This document shows positions 12,091 through 22,375 of a DNA stretch of 64,000 bases, in pieces (the first letter of the stretch is position 1; each line of letters opens with the position of its first letter). The position numbers were made by a program, and so were the translations under genes. Origin of the DNA: Adineta vaga (Eukaryota; Rotifera); contig CP075494.1 in NCBI GenBank assembly GCA_021613535.1, positions 6,448,001 through 6,512,000 on the forward strand, written 5' to 3'. The notes below the pieces were generated by a model that was not told where the DNA came from, did not search any database, and saw only the letters and a program-made list of their open reading frames with translations.

Positions 12091-13641
12091 CTATTCTTCA
12101 ACATCAATAATCATACTGATCGAATGAGTATTATTAATAACAGTCAATTGTGAACTAAGTATGATTTGATTTGTAATACTACATAATTTACTTTTCACGG
12201 AACAGTTATCATTGACTTTTCGAAATTGATTATCTCCATTTTTATACGTATACGAGCCACTATTTGATGGAGGTAATACTAAAACTCCATAATTATTCTT
12301 AATTTCACATTCAATTGGAATTGTTACCCATTTCATTGTTGCATTAACTGAATTAATAATACCTTTCTGTATCACCGAATTCGTATCATCAACTACAAAT
12401 CCAATTAATTGTCCAACATGATCGGAATGTATCCGAATTGATCGAAGTTTCATCGGTTGTTTTAATGAAAACTTATAACCACGAGCGATATTCTGTTCTT
12501 TCGAAATAACATCTGTTCGATTATCACTAATTTTCGAAAGATCTATCGGTATAGTTTTAATTGTAATACCATCTTTCTTGACAACATGTGATTTACTTTT
12601 AATATTTCCTAGTCGTAAAATCATATCAGCTAATTGTTCTAAATCTTTATCATCTCGTTTGAATGTATGCCGTTGTATAATACAACCTTCATCTATTTTT
12701 TCATATTGTTCACTAAATTCTTTATATTTATGAATTAATATTGATTTAAATTTTAAGATTTGTACTGAATCTGATGATTCTAACATTTTTCGAATACAAA
12801 ATTCTTGAACTGTAGTTAATTTTAAATGTTGATCAACTTTCATTTGTTGTTGACTTAATATTTTCATTGTTTCAACTTGTTCATCTTCTAATTGTTTAAT
12901 CAATACACATTTTCGTTCTTCTAATAAACGTTGAAGATTAGCAAATAATTGTGCTGTTTCTTGCATTTCATAACGAACTATTTCACGTTGACGTTCAATC
13001 GCATTTTTCATTGTATTTGAAAATTGTGTTAAATTTCGTTTGATTTCATTGACTTCATGCATAACTTTTTCGAAATTATCCGTTGCATCTGCAGCTGCAT
13101 CTTTCATTGGTAGAAATGTATGATCTTTATGTTTAAATAATAAACAATCACGACAAACGAGTGTATCACATTGAGTACACCAATATTTAAACTTTTCATC
13201 GACATGTTCGGAACAAAAAGAAAGAATTTTGTTTGACAGAGATACGATAGTATGAGTTTGAAAGATTTTAATTGCATGAACAGATTGTGTACAGGCTTCA
13301 CAAAGATTTGTTCCACATTTTTCACACCAATTCAATGCTTGTTTTTCATTGCAATTTTCGCATGGATAATAAGTTTTCTTATCCAATGATGGATTGATAT
13401 TCAATAGAAAATCGACCATATCTTTTGCGGTTCGATTAATCGGTAGTTTATCAATATCATTTTGATCGATTATTTCATCATCTTGAAATGGACATATAAC
13501 TTTGTCGTCTTGAATGGATGTTCGAATGCAATTATAACAAAATGTATGTGAACATGGAAGAATACGTGGATCTTTGTAACGATCGTGACATATGGTACAA
13601 GTGATCAATTCTTGCAATTGATCAGTATTTGTACTAGTCAT
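12091..13641 (-). CDS. RING / B-box / coiled-coil (TRIM-like) protein 2
   Basis: An intronless frame of 516 aa, a head-to-tail duplicate of the gene at 9973-11529. The RING (CTICHDRYKDPRILPCSHTF), the stretch LPINRTAKDMV, both B-boxes (CENCNEKQALNWCEKCGTNLC and CSEHVDEKFKYWC) and the coiled coil (LQRLLEERK, then VLIKQL) align without large gaps. By eye the two proteins are roughly two-thirds identical in the RING and more diverged in the coiled coil and tail. The C-terminal domain keeps the pattern GYKFSLKQPMKLRSIRIHSD, MKWVTIPIECEIKNNYGVLV and GSYTYKNGD. A ubiquitin-ligase role follows from the RING; the target is unknown. The absence of introns in both copies, among intron-rich neighbours, suggests retroposition or intron loss before the duplication. 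Confidence 0.85.
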   Translation of the reverse strand: MTSTNTDQLQELITCTICHDRYKDPRILPCSHTFCYNCIRTSIQDDKVICPFQDDEIIDQNDIDKLPINRTAKDMVDFLLNINPSLDKKTYYPCENCNEKQALNWCEKCGTNLCEACTQSVHAIKIFQTHTIVSLSNKILSFCSEHVDEKFKYWCTQCDTLVCRDCLLFKHKDHTFLPMKDAAADATDNFEKVMHEVNEIKRNLTQFSNTMKNAIERQREIVRYEMQETAQLFANLQRLLEERKCVLIKQLEDEQVETMKILSQQQMKVDQHLKLTTVQEFCIRKMLESSDSVQILKFKSILIHKYKEFSEQYEKIDEGCIIQRHTFKRDDKDLEQLADMILRLGNIKSKSHVVKKDGITIKTIPIDLSKISDNRTDVISKEQNIARGYKFSLKQPMKLRSIRIHSDHVGQLIGFVVDDTNSVIQKGIINSVNATMKWVTIPIECEIKNNYGVLVLPPSNSGSYTYKNGDNQFRKVNDNCSVKSKLCSITNQIILSSQLTVINNTHSISMIIDVEE

Positions 13642-14267
13642 TGATGATACTTCTATAGAGATTCAAATCTTTGTTTTTATGTAGTAATCAAGGTGACAAA
13701 AGACATTTTTTTTCTTCTATTCGTCGATAAAAAAAAAGCAATAAGAGACATTTTTCTTTTCTTTTCAATTCGACGATGTACACGTGTTATTAAACAAACT
13801 TGTATTTGTTTACTTTATTGAAAAGTGGAAATCTTACTCTTCTGATACTTTCGTACAATTCCACTTAAAAACCAAGGTTTATCGAACAATCCTATCAGCA
13901 TATGATATTTAGAAAGATTGCAATATCGAGGAAAACATCACGAAATTCTGTTTGTTATTTAACATCTGGATTAGATCTCTCTCTCTCTCAAATTGATTAT
14001 GAATAACATAACTTCATCAAATATTCTGCATATCAATGATTAAATCATTTCAGAATGAATAAATACTATTAGAGAATCACGAGATGAAACTACTTGATAT
14101 TTGATTTTCTATATAATTACTCAAATAATGTCACACCTGACATTCATTTCGATTTCATATCAAGTTGATTCATAGATCATAAAATTGAGGATCTATAAAA
14201 ATCGTTTTGTCTGTTAACGATTCGTTATCAAACAACATTTCTCTTCCACAAACTCTTTTCTTCAGCA
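13642..14267. other. Divergent intergenic region, RING/B-box gene 2 / CAP gene
   Basis: 626 bp between divergent starts with no coding pattern. A CT run lies at about 13977-13989. At the right end, TTTTCTTCAG (14256-14265) sits two bases before the ATG of the CAP gene, which is best explained as a 3' splice site; with no room for a leader exon in between, a spliced-leader acceptor or a 5' UTR intron is likely. Confidence 0.5.
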
Positions 14268-15167
14268 ATGAATCGAACAACAACAACAACAGCACGTTCA
14301 AACAAAAATGGTCATGCTAGTTATAAAATCACCCGAACAATTACCGATACTGATGGAAAGAAACATACTGAAACTATGGAAATGGTTGATGACGACGCAA
14401 TAAAAGTGAACTTAATTATCATAGTAATAATTTTTTCTATTCTTATTTTAATAGTATATGCAAGGTGTACGATTACAAGATAATGATGCATCCGGCAAAA
14501 ATAGATTTGGATTTTGTTCATTAACACATCCAAGTAGTTTGTTTCGTTCAACAAAACCAACCGCTGCAAAACAATCGCCTACAGTTCAAGATAATAATGA
14601 ATTTATTCGTGAAGCACTACAAGTACATAATGAATTACGACGAAAACATGGTGTTGAACCACTGCGATTAAATAATGATCTATGTAAACTAGCTCAAGAA
14701 TGGGGTAGATATCAACTCATTTGTTTTGTTCACCAAAAAATATCTTTATATTCTTTATTTTAGCGAATCATTTAACAACAACTGGCGTTCTTGTACATAG
14801 TAAAACCAAATATAAAAATCAACAAATTGGAGAAAATCTTCGTTGTCAATCATGGCCAGTGACAGGTTTAGTTTCTTTCTCGATAACTTCTGCTCTGTTT
14901 CATATATATATATATATTTATTTATTTATTTATTTAGGCAAAGAAATGACTGAATCATGGTATAATGAAGCGAAGAAATATGATTATCATAATCGTCAAT
15001 TATATCAATCTGAAACGGGTCATTTTACTCAAGTTGTTTGGAAAAATTCTCAAGAAGTTGGTTTCGCTCAAGTTCAAGGTCCATCAATGAACTTCGCTGT
15101 TGCTATGTATCATCCTGCCGGAAATTTTCTCGGTAAATATGAGGAAAATGTATTTCCGCCGAAATAA
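14268..15167 (+). CDS. CAP/SCP domain protein, GAPR-1 (GLIPR2) type
   Basis: Four exons (14268-14405, 14455-14704, 14764-14865, 14938-15167) give 239 aa. Residues 1-85 are a polar, Thr-rich extension without homology that I recognise. The rest is a CAP domain: HNELRRKHGVEPLRLNNDL, LAQEWANHL, IGENL, TGHFTQVVWK and the end YHPAGNFLGKYEENVFPP. The last segments match the plant-PR1/GAPR-1 branch, which lacks the cysteine-rich tail of secreted CRISPs. There is no signal peptide, so a cytosolic or Golgi-surface location as for GAPR-1 is likely. The last intron contains TA and TTTA repeats (about 14902-14936). The start codon is two bases after an acceptor-like TTCAG. Confidence 0.85.
14902..14936 (+). 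repeat. (TA)n(TTTA)n microsatellite in CAP gene intron 3
   Basis: A short TA run passes directly into TTTA units and ends in the intron's own acceptor TTTAG, so the repeat doubles as the polypyrimidine tract. Length changes here could affect splicing. Confidence 0.8.
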
Positions 15168-15238
15168 ATTTTATTGTACAAAATAAATCATGGACATATT
15201 TTTGGGTTTTATTGCAATCAATGGAAAATAATCCGTAA

Positions 15239-15702
15239 TTAACGCTTTATAAGAAAATAAATAACAAGAAAAACGAATAGAGCAAAAAGTAACAGATATA
15301 AATAGATTTTCCAACTACCCGATCGAGCCAATAAAATAACACGACGACGTGCTTGTCCAACCAAGCTGTCAGTATGATCCATATTATCATGTAATTCCTA
15401 GTAGAAATAACATATGGTTTCAAAACAAAATTGACTCTCTCGATCAATGATATCGTAGTGTTTTACATGCGTTTACAAGAAAACATTACGATGTCATTTC
15501 CTAAAGGTTAACTTCGAAATACTTTCTAACAAACCTTTAAATATTTGTTTTGGAATTTTGTTTCTTCACCAATTTGCACTGCTAGATGTTTGAGTTGATT
15601 AACTTTAGAATTTAATAATTCCGTTCGTGCTTCATTTTGTTCTTCAATGTACGAATAATTCGTACGTCTCGAATGTGTATTAGATTGTCGTTCATCATTC
15701 AT
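15239..15702 (-). CDS. BET1: BET1-type Golgi SNARE
   Basis: Two exons, 15702-15535 and 15397-15239, give 108 aa (human BET1 has 118). The N-terminal segment is polar (NDERQSNTHSRRTNYSYIEE). A SNARE helix runs from about 20 to 85 with heptad positions in LLNSKVNQLKHLAVQIGEE, QNKYLKELHDNMD and SLVGQARRRV. A single C-terminal membrane anchor follows (YLYLLLFALFVFLVIYFLIK). BET1 is the Qc-SNARE for ER-to-Golgi vesicle fusion, pairing with syntaxin 5, GS27 or membrin, and Sec22b. BET1L (GS15) is an alternative that cannot be excluded by eye. A pyrimidine-rich stretch ending in TTAG lies six bases upstream of the ATG on this strand. The stop is 71 bp from that of the convergent CAP gene. Confidence 0.82.
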
Positions 15703-16058
15703 TGTTTTCTAACAACAAAACATCTGAAGTCAACACTAAAAAAATACATGAAATTCATATATTTCAAAGAAAGTTTTATTCATTTTCAAACAAAAACAAA
15801 TAAGAATATTAATAGAAAAATTCATTCCATAGACTACTAATACAAAAATGATCAAGCACACAAGAGTAAAAAAGAAACACTGTACAAGAGTAGCACGCAT
15901 ATATAATCACAACAAAAAACGAGAGAAAGAAAACTTCAAACAAGGAATGTCACAGTTGTACTGTTCAAAAAGATCATAAGAGAAATAACAAACAGTAAGG
16001 ACGGAGAATCACATTATGTTGATTAATTTTAAAAAAAGTGAACAAAAGAGCACAAATA
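15703..16058. other. BET1 upstream region and neurabin 3' UTR
   Basis: 356 bp of AT-rich sequence between two genes on the same strand; nothing coding is seen. Confidence 0.45.
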
Positions 16059-19000
16059 TTATTTTCCGAAACTACTACTAAAAAATCGTCGTTCTTTCAA
16101 TTTGGTTAAACTTGATGAACGCGACTTTTTTTCACTTGTTCCAGATCGGTAGGATGCTGATGATTGAGCCATCAGTCTTTCACGTAATCGACTAAGTTCG
16201 ACATGTTTAAGTTCTTTAATTTTAGTTTTTAATTGATCACGATCTTTACTTGATTTAATACCCATTGCCTAGAACGAGATTGTTAATCATAGATGAAAGA
16301 AATCTCCAACTAATTTACCTTCATTTTCGAACCATCGAGTACTAAGAGTTTTTCACCATCGATATTTCGATTGAGAAATATAGGAATTAACGAAGTCATT
16401 CTCTGAGCTGTTAACCATTGAATACAGCGATCGGTTGTCCAATCTTTAATCTCAACATACTTGACAATAACGAAAAAACAGAATAATTAAAAGACCATGC
16501 TTAAAATTTCAAATTACCTCATCAGTAGAATATGCTTCATTGCCTAAAAATACGATAAACTTAGAGAATTGATTTACATTAAAAGAAATCTTCTACTAAC
16601 TCGTTTTTTCTTTGAATGAATCTTTAGAAATATTTGTTCTCGTACTAAAAAAAGCACGAATACATAAATATTCATATAGTTTTACAATGATAATTTACTC
16701 ATTAAAATTTGAATCATTGGAAACTCCACCAAGTGATGGTGTAGATACATGTAAAGCTGGTACGTTCATTGTATAGGTTTTGGTTATATGAGCTTTATTC
16801 AATGATGCACTTCGATCAAATTGATCCGATGATTTATTATGCATTGTTGCTAAAAGAAAGATGAAAAAAAATTTTCTATCAAATCAAAAAATCTAAACTT
16901 ATTTCGATGAGTAATACCTGAACGCATTTGCCAAGGTTCAAGATCATGCTGTGAACGTGTTAGCATTTTTTCTAATGATAACGATGGAATACGAACGGAT
17001 GATACTGTAATTGGTAAACGATTAGTTGATAATAGTGGTTGACCAGAACTGGAACGTGTTCGAAAGGTTGAACGTTCAGGTACATCAGGTGAATATGAAA
17101 CTGAATATTCCGTGTTTTTAAATGACGATAAATTACTGTCAGATCTTGTTGCTGATGTTGCAATAACTTTTTCAAGATCTTCAATCTAATAAGAAAAGAT
17201 AAATTCATCACCTCATCGATCAATGTAATAACAAACTTTTTTCATCAATTGATTAATATGTTTATCTTGTTGTTCGGATAATTCTGTTTGCTGTCGTCGT
17301 AATTCTGCATCACTATAAAATACAAATAAATATATGTATATATTTTCAATAAAAACTTGTAAACAGTTAAATTTATATCGAATTGACGTTTATATAGTAA
17401 ACAAAAAGCGGTGTTTTTAGTGTTTTTCTTTTACCAACACCTGAATACCTACATTGATTAAAATCTGTTATATGGTTTTTAAATAAGAATGAAAATAATG
17501 ACTTGGATAAAACTTATAATTATCTTTTTACATACCGATCTTGTAGTTCTTTGATTAATGTCGTTGCTTGTGTATATTTCTCTTCGATTTGTTTGAGATC
17601 ATTCTGTGCTTGTTGATAAAGTTGCTAAATAAACATGAAAAAAAAGGTTGATGATAGGTTTCGTACTTGAAAGAAACAAATACACTTACTCGATAATGTT
17701 CTCTTTCTTTTTCTGTCGTATCTAATGTTCTTTCTAGAGATTCATAACATTGCTTGAGAATTTCAATTTCAAATTCGTTCGACATTTTCTCATCAATTGG
17801 CTACAAAGAACAAAGATATCTACACGAAATCAAATCCGATAGATTTACTTCTTCTTCTTCTTCTTCTTCATTGAAATTTTGTTCATAATAAGCATCATGA
17901 TATTGTTGCAATGTTTCAGGAATATCTTCTCGTTGTTGATCTAACTGTAATGATCGTTGAATAAGAGCAAATATTTCCGATTTTTCTGGTTCTTTTTCTC
18001 GACCAATTAAAAATCTACTATGTTTCATTCAACATTCAGAAATACACATACAAAAAAACAAACATACTTTACTAAACCCGATGTCGTTTTTAAAACATTC
18101 GTAGCACATGCATGCGTAACACCAACAAGTGATTTTTCGTTGACTTCAATAATTTGATCGCCAACTTGAATGCTATTTTGAAAAAAAAAAGATTGAATAT
18201 TAATTATGATTATTCATATCAAACAGAAACATTTACCGTCCGTCTTTAGCAATAATTCCCTGAGGATTTAATGATTTCACAAAAATACCTAATTTTTCTA
18301 AGCCACTATCAGCACCAACACCCATTCCCAATACGCTTCAACAAATAAATTCAATAAACTAGATGACAAGTCAATTTTCATACCTTATACCAAGACCATC
18401 AGGTCCTAAAATGAACAAATCAATCATATATATTCAATGATCAATAATGTATCTACCTTTTTCGACTTCTACAGTAAAAACATTCATTTTTTCAATTCGT
18501 TTTTCCAATTCAAATTCTGCTGCAGCTGCAAATGGATCAATATCTTCATTTCGTCGATCATACTCACTAGGTGAATATGTTGGATAAACCTAAATAATCA
18601 ATGATCGATTTATTTTCAATTAACTCTTTCATCTTACTCGAATTGGTGCATGACTAAATTTAACTCGTTTCGTTTCATTTGATATGTTCTCATCTGGAAG
18701 TTCTGGAATACCAGGTTTTTCATAGAAAACTGGAGATGATGATCTGTTGTCTCCTTGAGTATGATCAGTTTCTAAATGAATTAAAACAATATTTGTTTTA
18801 CTGTTATGATTGTATGACAGACAGATGTATTTGTTACGACCTAGGACGATAAGAAGAAACGGAGGTGTCTACGAGATCTGTCATTTTTCTTTCTCTACAT
18901 GTAAGATAACATAATCTATTTTGGATCAAAAAAAAATACTGAGATGGATAACTCGTAGTATGTATTAGTTATTCGACAGTAAACAAATTACATTTACACT

Positions 19001-19705
19001 GATTGATCTCGATTCAGAATAAGTTTTTGACTTACCATGATATGTTGTTGGAGCTTCAGTTAATTTTGATAAAACATGTTTTTCATCATCGGAAAACATT
19101 AATTTCGGTAGTGTTTGTTCAATTTTCGTTGGTTTAACAAAAACAGTATTTAAATGATCCATACGTTTAAGTACATTGAAAGGTAGAAAACGTGTTGTCA
19201 ATTGTTCATTCGATAATTTGATGTCGTTTTCATCGCGATGTTGTTTTTTAAATTGTTCAATAGCATCAGCTGGAAAATCATAATGTTGTTCAGCATTAGA
19301 ATACCGTCGATCGATAATTGCATACGATACATCTTCAGTTCCATTTGGAACTCCATCAAATGATCGATTTGTTGATGATTGTTTAGAAATCTCATGGCTA
19401 CGTTCTTGTCGATTATTAACCATCGATTTTGTTGTTAGCAATGATTCATTATTACATGATGTTGTTTCATCTAATGTATGAAAGATTCCTTTTGTTTCCT
19501 GATAATTTGATGTATGATCATCTGAGTTTAATTTATTTGCCATTAATGAATGATCAGTAAAGACATTACGTAATCGTGTAACATGACCATTATATTTATT
19601 ATTTGTATGAGAGGTCTCTGTTGGAGTATCAACGAGAAGATTCGATGTCGAATTAGTATTGGTAAGAAGAGATGGTACTGCTGAATGCAGAAGAATGTTT
19701 GCCAT
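16059..19705 (-). CDS. PPP1R9A: Neurabin/spinophilin (PP1 scaffold with PDZ, coiled coil and SAM)
   Basis: Sixteen exons join in frame to 814 aa: 19705-19036, 18771-18638, 18589-18457, 18405-18384, 18335-18237, 18172-18068, 18014-17849, 17800-17690, 17624-17536, 17312-17237, 17185-16918, 16849-16699, 16644-16601, 16543-16518, 16459-16319, 16268-16059. HVTRLRNVF near residue 40 resembles the neurabin actin-binding start. The PP1 docking motif RVKF lies in [12 protein letters not shown], followed by [16 protein letters not shown]. The PDZ domain has carboxylate loop GLGI and [21 protein letters not shown] coiled coil and a C-terminal SAM domain follow ([15 protein letters not shown], then [14 protein letters not shown]). 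The SAM makes it neurabin-1-like. Such proteins target protein phosphatase 1 to actin at synapses or junctions. Confidence 0.93.
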
Positions 19706-22375
19706 TTATTATCTTCGTCTTAATTGTTTGTTTGGGCGGAAGGCTTGTCGCCTGCCCTAATATCGTTCTTCTATCGTCTTAACAACGGTTGCATACATCA
19801 ATCAATGATAGAATATTTATTCTATCCTTGGTTTTAACGAAGATTTCGATAATAATCATTAACAAATAAAAAAAAACGATACGTGTAAAAAAAATGAAGA
19901 AAAAAAAACTAGTTATCTAAAGAAAGAGAAATAGTTGATCTTATGTAGGAAAAAAAAGAATGAAAGTGAGATCGATTGTTTGTTGATAAGAAAGACATAT
20001 AAGCAAATATTCGAAGTAAACATTGGTTAATTTAAATGGAAAATAAAATTGAAATCGCTTTCAGCTCAGCACGATTGCTCTCGTACTCGTTCTTTTCTCT
20101 TAACATGAAGGAACGAACGAACGAAAGAAAAAAATTAAAATAAACAGAAATAATTATTTGTTAAATAAAAAAGCCAACCGTATAAATCTTTGTTTGATTA
20201 AGACCAGACATTGAGGACATCTATATGACCCTGTTCGAAAAAAACAAATTTTGTTGCTTATCATCAATTCTGTTTCTAGAATACATCTAAAAGCTTAATA
20301 TCAGTTCTTTTATTCTTATCTTCGCATAACAAATCTATTTATAATTTCTATTTATAACTTGCACCTTTGAAAATCTATCTTTATACATGTATATTGAATT
20401 ACTGATCGAACACAACCACATACATAACTGAAAGGTATATATATATATATTTGAAACTCAATTGATTGTTATTAAGAATCATTGAAGGACAAAAAATATT
20501 TTTAGCTGGATTATTAATAATACATTTGATTGTTGTTGAGAAAAGAAAAAGAGAATAAAGTCATCTTCTTACGTTTGAAATGAAGTAGTTTTACTTCAAT
20601 TAAGAAAAGAGTCAGGCAACCGTGTATTCGAATAATATAAATATTATTCAACAAGAAAATATTTTCTTTCTCATCGGCACTTGAAGATGGAAAGATCTAA
20701 ATGATGAAACACAAAAAACTATCTCAGAGTTATTTTTAGCTTTATCTTTTTCTTCTTCTTGGTCGTCGTCATCGTTTTCTTCTTCTTGTTCTTCTTCTTC
20801 TTCATTTCTTTTTCTCTTATCGACTCAATGTTTGTCTATGTCACGATAGCATACCAGGGTGTTATTGATGCTTGTTTCTAGACCCCTCTCTATTATTATC
20901 CTGTATTGTACATCTTTGATATCAACCATAACATCATCAGATTTCTATAAAGATTATTGATTTATTGATATAAAAGTTTATAAAATCAAAAAACAAAATT
21001 TCTTTTCAACTTTTTCGTTTTCTTTTTCAATAGATCTTGTTAGTTAATATAATAGAATCCTAATTTTTTTTTATTCAGATCGAAGAACGTTGCGTACATT
21101 GTAAGTCTGTAACTTGTCATCAAAACGATTAGAACGATGGTCGATAAAAATAGCGAAAGAGAGGAAAATCCTAGTGTACAAAGAAAGAATATAATATGTC
21201 ATTTGGGGAGAAAAAATACATTCGATAAAAATAGTAATTGATGAATAGGAAGAAAGAAATAGCCACATCAACTATAATACAAGCCGGTTAAAAAAAGAAA
21301 ATAAGAAGAGAGAAAGAAAACGAACGGCAGGTGAAGTATTATGTAAGAGGAATGAGTGAAGAATACTTTTGTTCGAAAGATTTGAAAAAGAAAGTAACGA
21401 AAAAAGATATTTCTTTCTTTTTGTAATTATTAGGCATGTTTTTCTTCTTTTCTTTGACGTAGAATTTTATGTTCTCTTGTGACTATTGCTATTTTTAGTT
21501 TTACTCCGTTCTTCTCTTCTCACTTTTCTTCCTTTTCTCCTTCATCTATCCATTCACAAAAAAAGGTATACACCAGTGTTTTGATGTTGCTGCTTCTATA
21601 TATTTTTTCTCTCTCTCTCTCCCTTTCATTTATGTTAATAGAAAAATGATATTACCTACACAAGAGAAAAAGTTCGTTCTAACACAACAGAAATTATTTA
21701 CATGTATTCGAGCGGATCTATACATATATAATAAGAAAACTGTTTGTTTTGCACTTTTAAGTGTAGCTATGGTGAGAATATATGATTATATTATTGAAAC
21801 AGCTTTCTTTTTTCTATAAACGACAAGTGGTAGCTAGATCAGATTTATATAGATAAGTAGGTCACAGAAAAAAGATTTTATTGAAAAATTATCAATCGAT
21901 TATTGTTTTCACTTGTTCGATAATGTCTTAACTTCTCTGATTCCATTCTAATTATCGAACTATGATGACCTTTGTTATTATTTTTCTCATAAAGCACCGT
22001 AAATAGCATGTTTTTGTCTCATTCTGAGCTGAGTTTTTTTTTGCTTTCTTTTTTTTTCTTTTCTTACTCTTTGGGTTTTGCTTTTTTTTATTCGTCTCAT
22101 ATGAAGAAAGAGAGGAAGAAGAGAAAAACACACGCACACACACACACACACATATTCTTCTTTCTTCGACCAAAATTGACTGGTAGACACTAAACAAAGA
22201 GATAAAGCAAAACTAAGTGGGAGTAGCATCTGTAAAGAAGTATGAATAGAGAGAGAGAAGAGTATATCATTCATTTCTTTTCTTTCCTTTTCCTACTCCT
22301 TCGTTTCTTTTTATTTGTATTTACGTTTTGTTTTTCATTATAGAAAGTTATAGATTTCTTACATAACCATTCTTC
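19706..22375. promoter_or_regulatory. 2.7-kb divergent gene-free region, neurabin / HDAC
   Basis: This is one of the two largest gene-free stretches. It separates the starts of neurabin (-) and class IIa HDAC (+), so it should contain both promoters and 5' UTRs and perhaps an upstream HDAC exon. It holds TTC/TCT triplet runs (about 20740-20815), a CT run near 21610-21622 and a CA repeat at 22127-22152. An acceptor-like TTTTTCATTATAG at about 22331-22343 lies 32 nt before the HDAC start. No protein pattern was found in any frame. Confidence 0.5.
22127..22152. repeat. (CA)n microsatellite
   Basis: About a dozen CA units with one interruption, in the gene-free region upstream of the HDAC gene. 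Confidence 0.85.

Noticed and set aside
15247-15447. 66-aa minus-strand frame ending at 15247
   Set aside because: Reading the BET1 exon base by base shows the real frame is different here and ends at 15239; the other frame lacks the SNARE start.
20740-20830. TTC/TCT triplet tract as a possible coding poly-Glu (minus strand) exon
   Set aside because: No open frame extends beyond the repeat and no splice sites bracket it convincingly.
21987-22274. Minus-strand frames of about 80-95 aa with Cys/Val runs
   Set aside because: They read through the CA/TG repeat and low-complexity DNA; no start context or homology.
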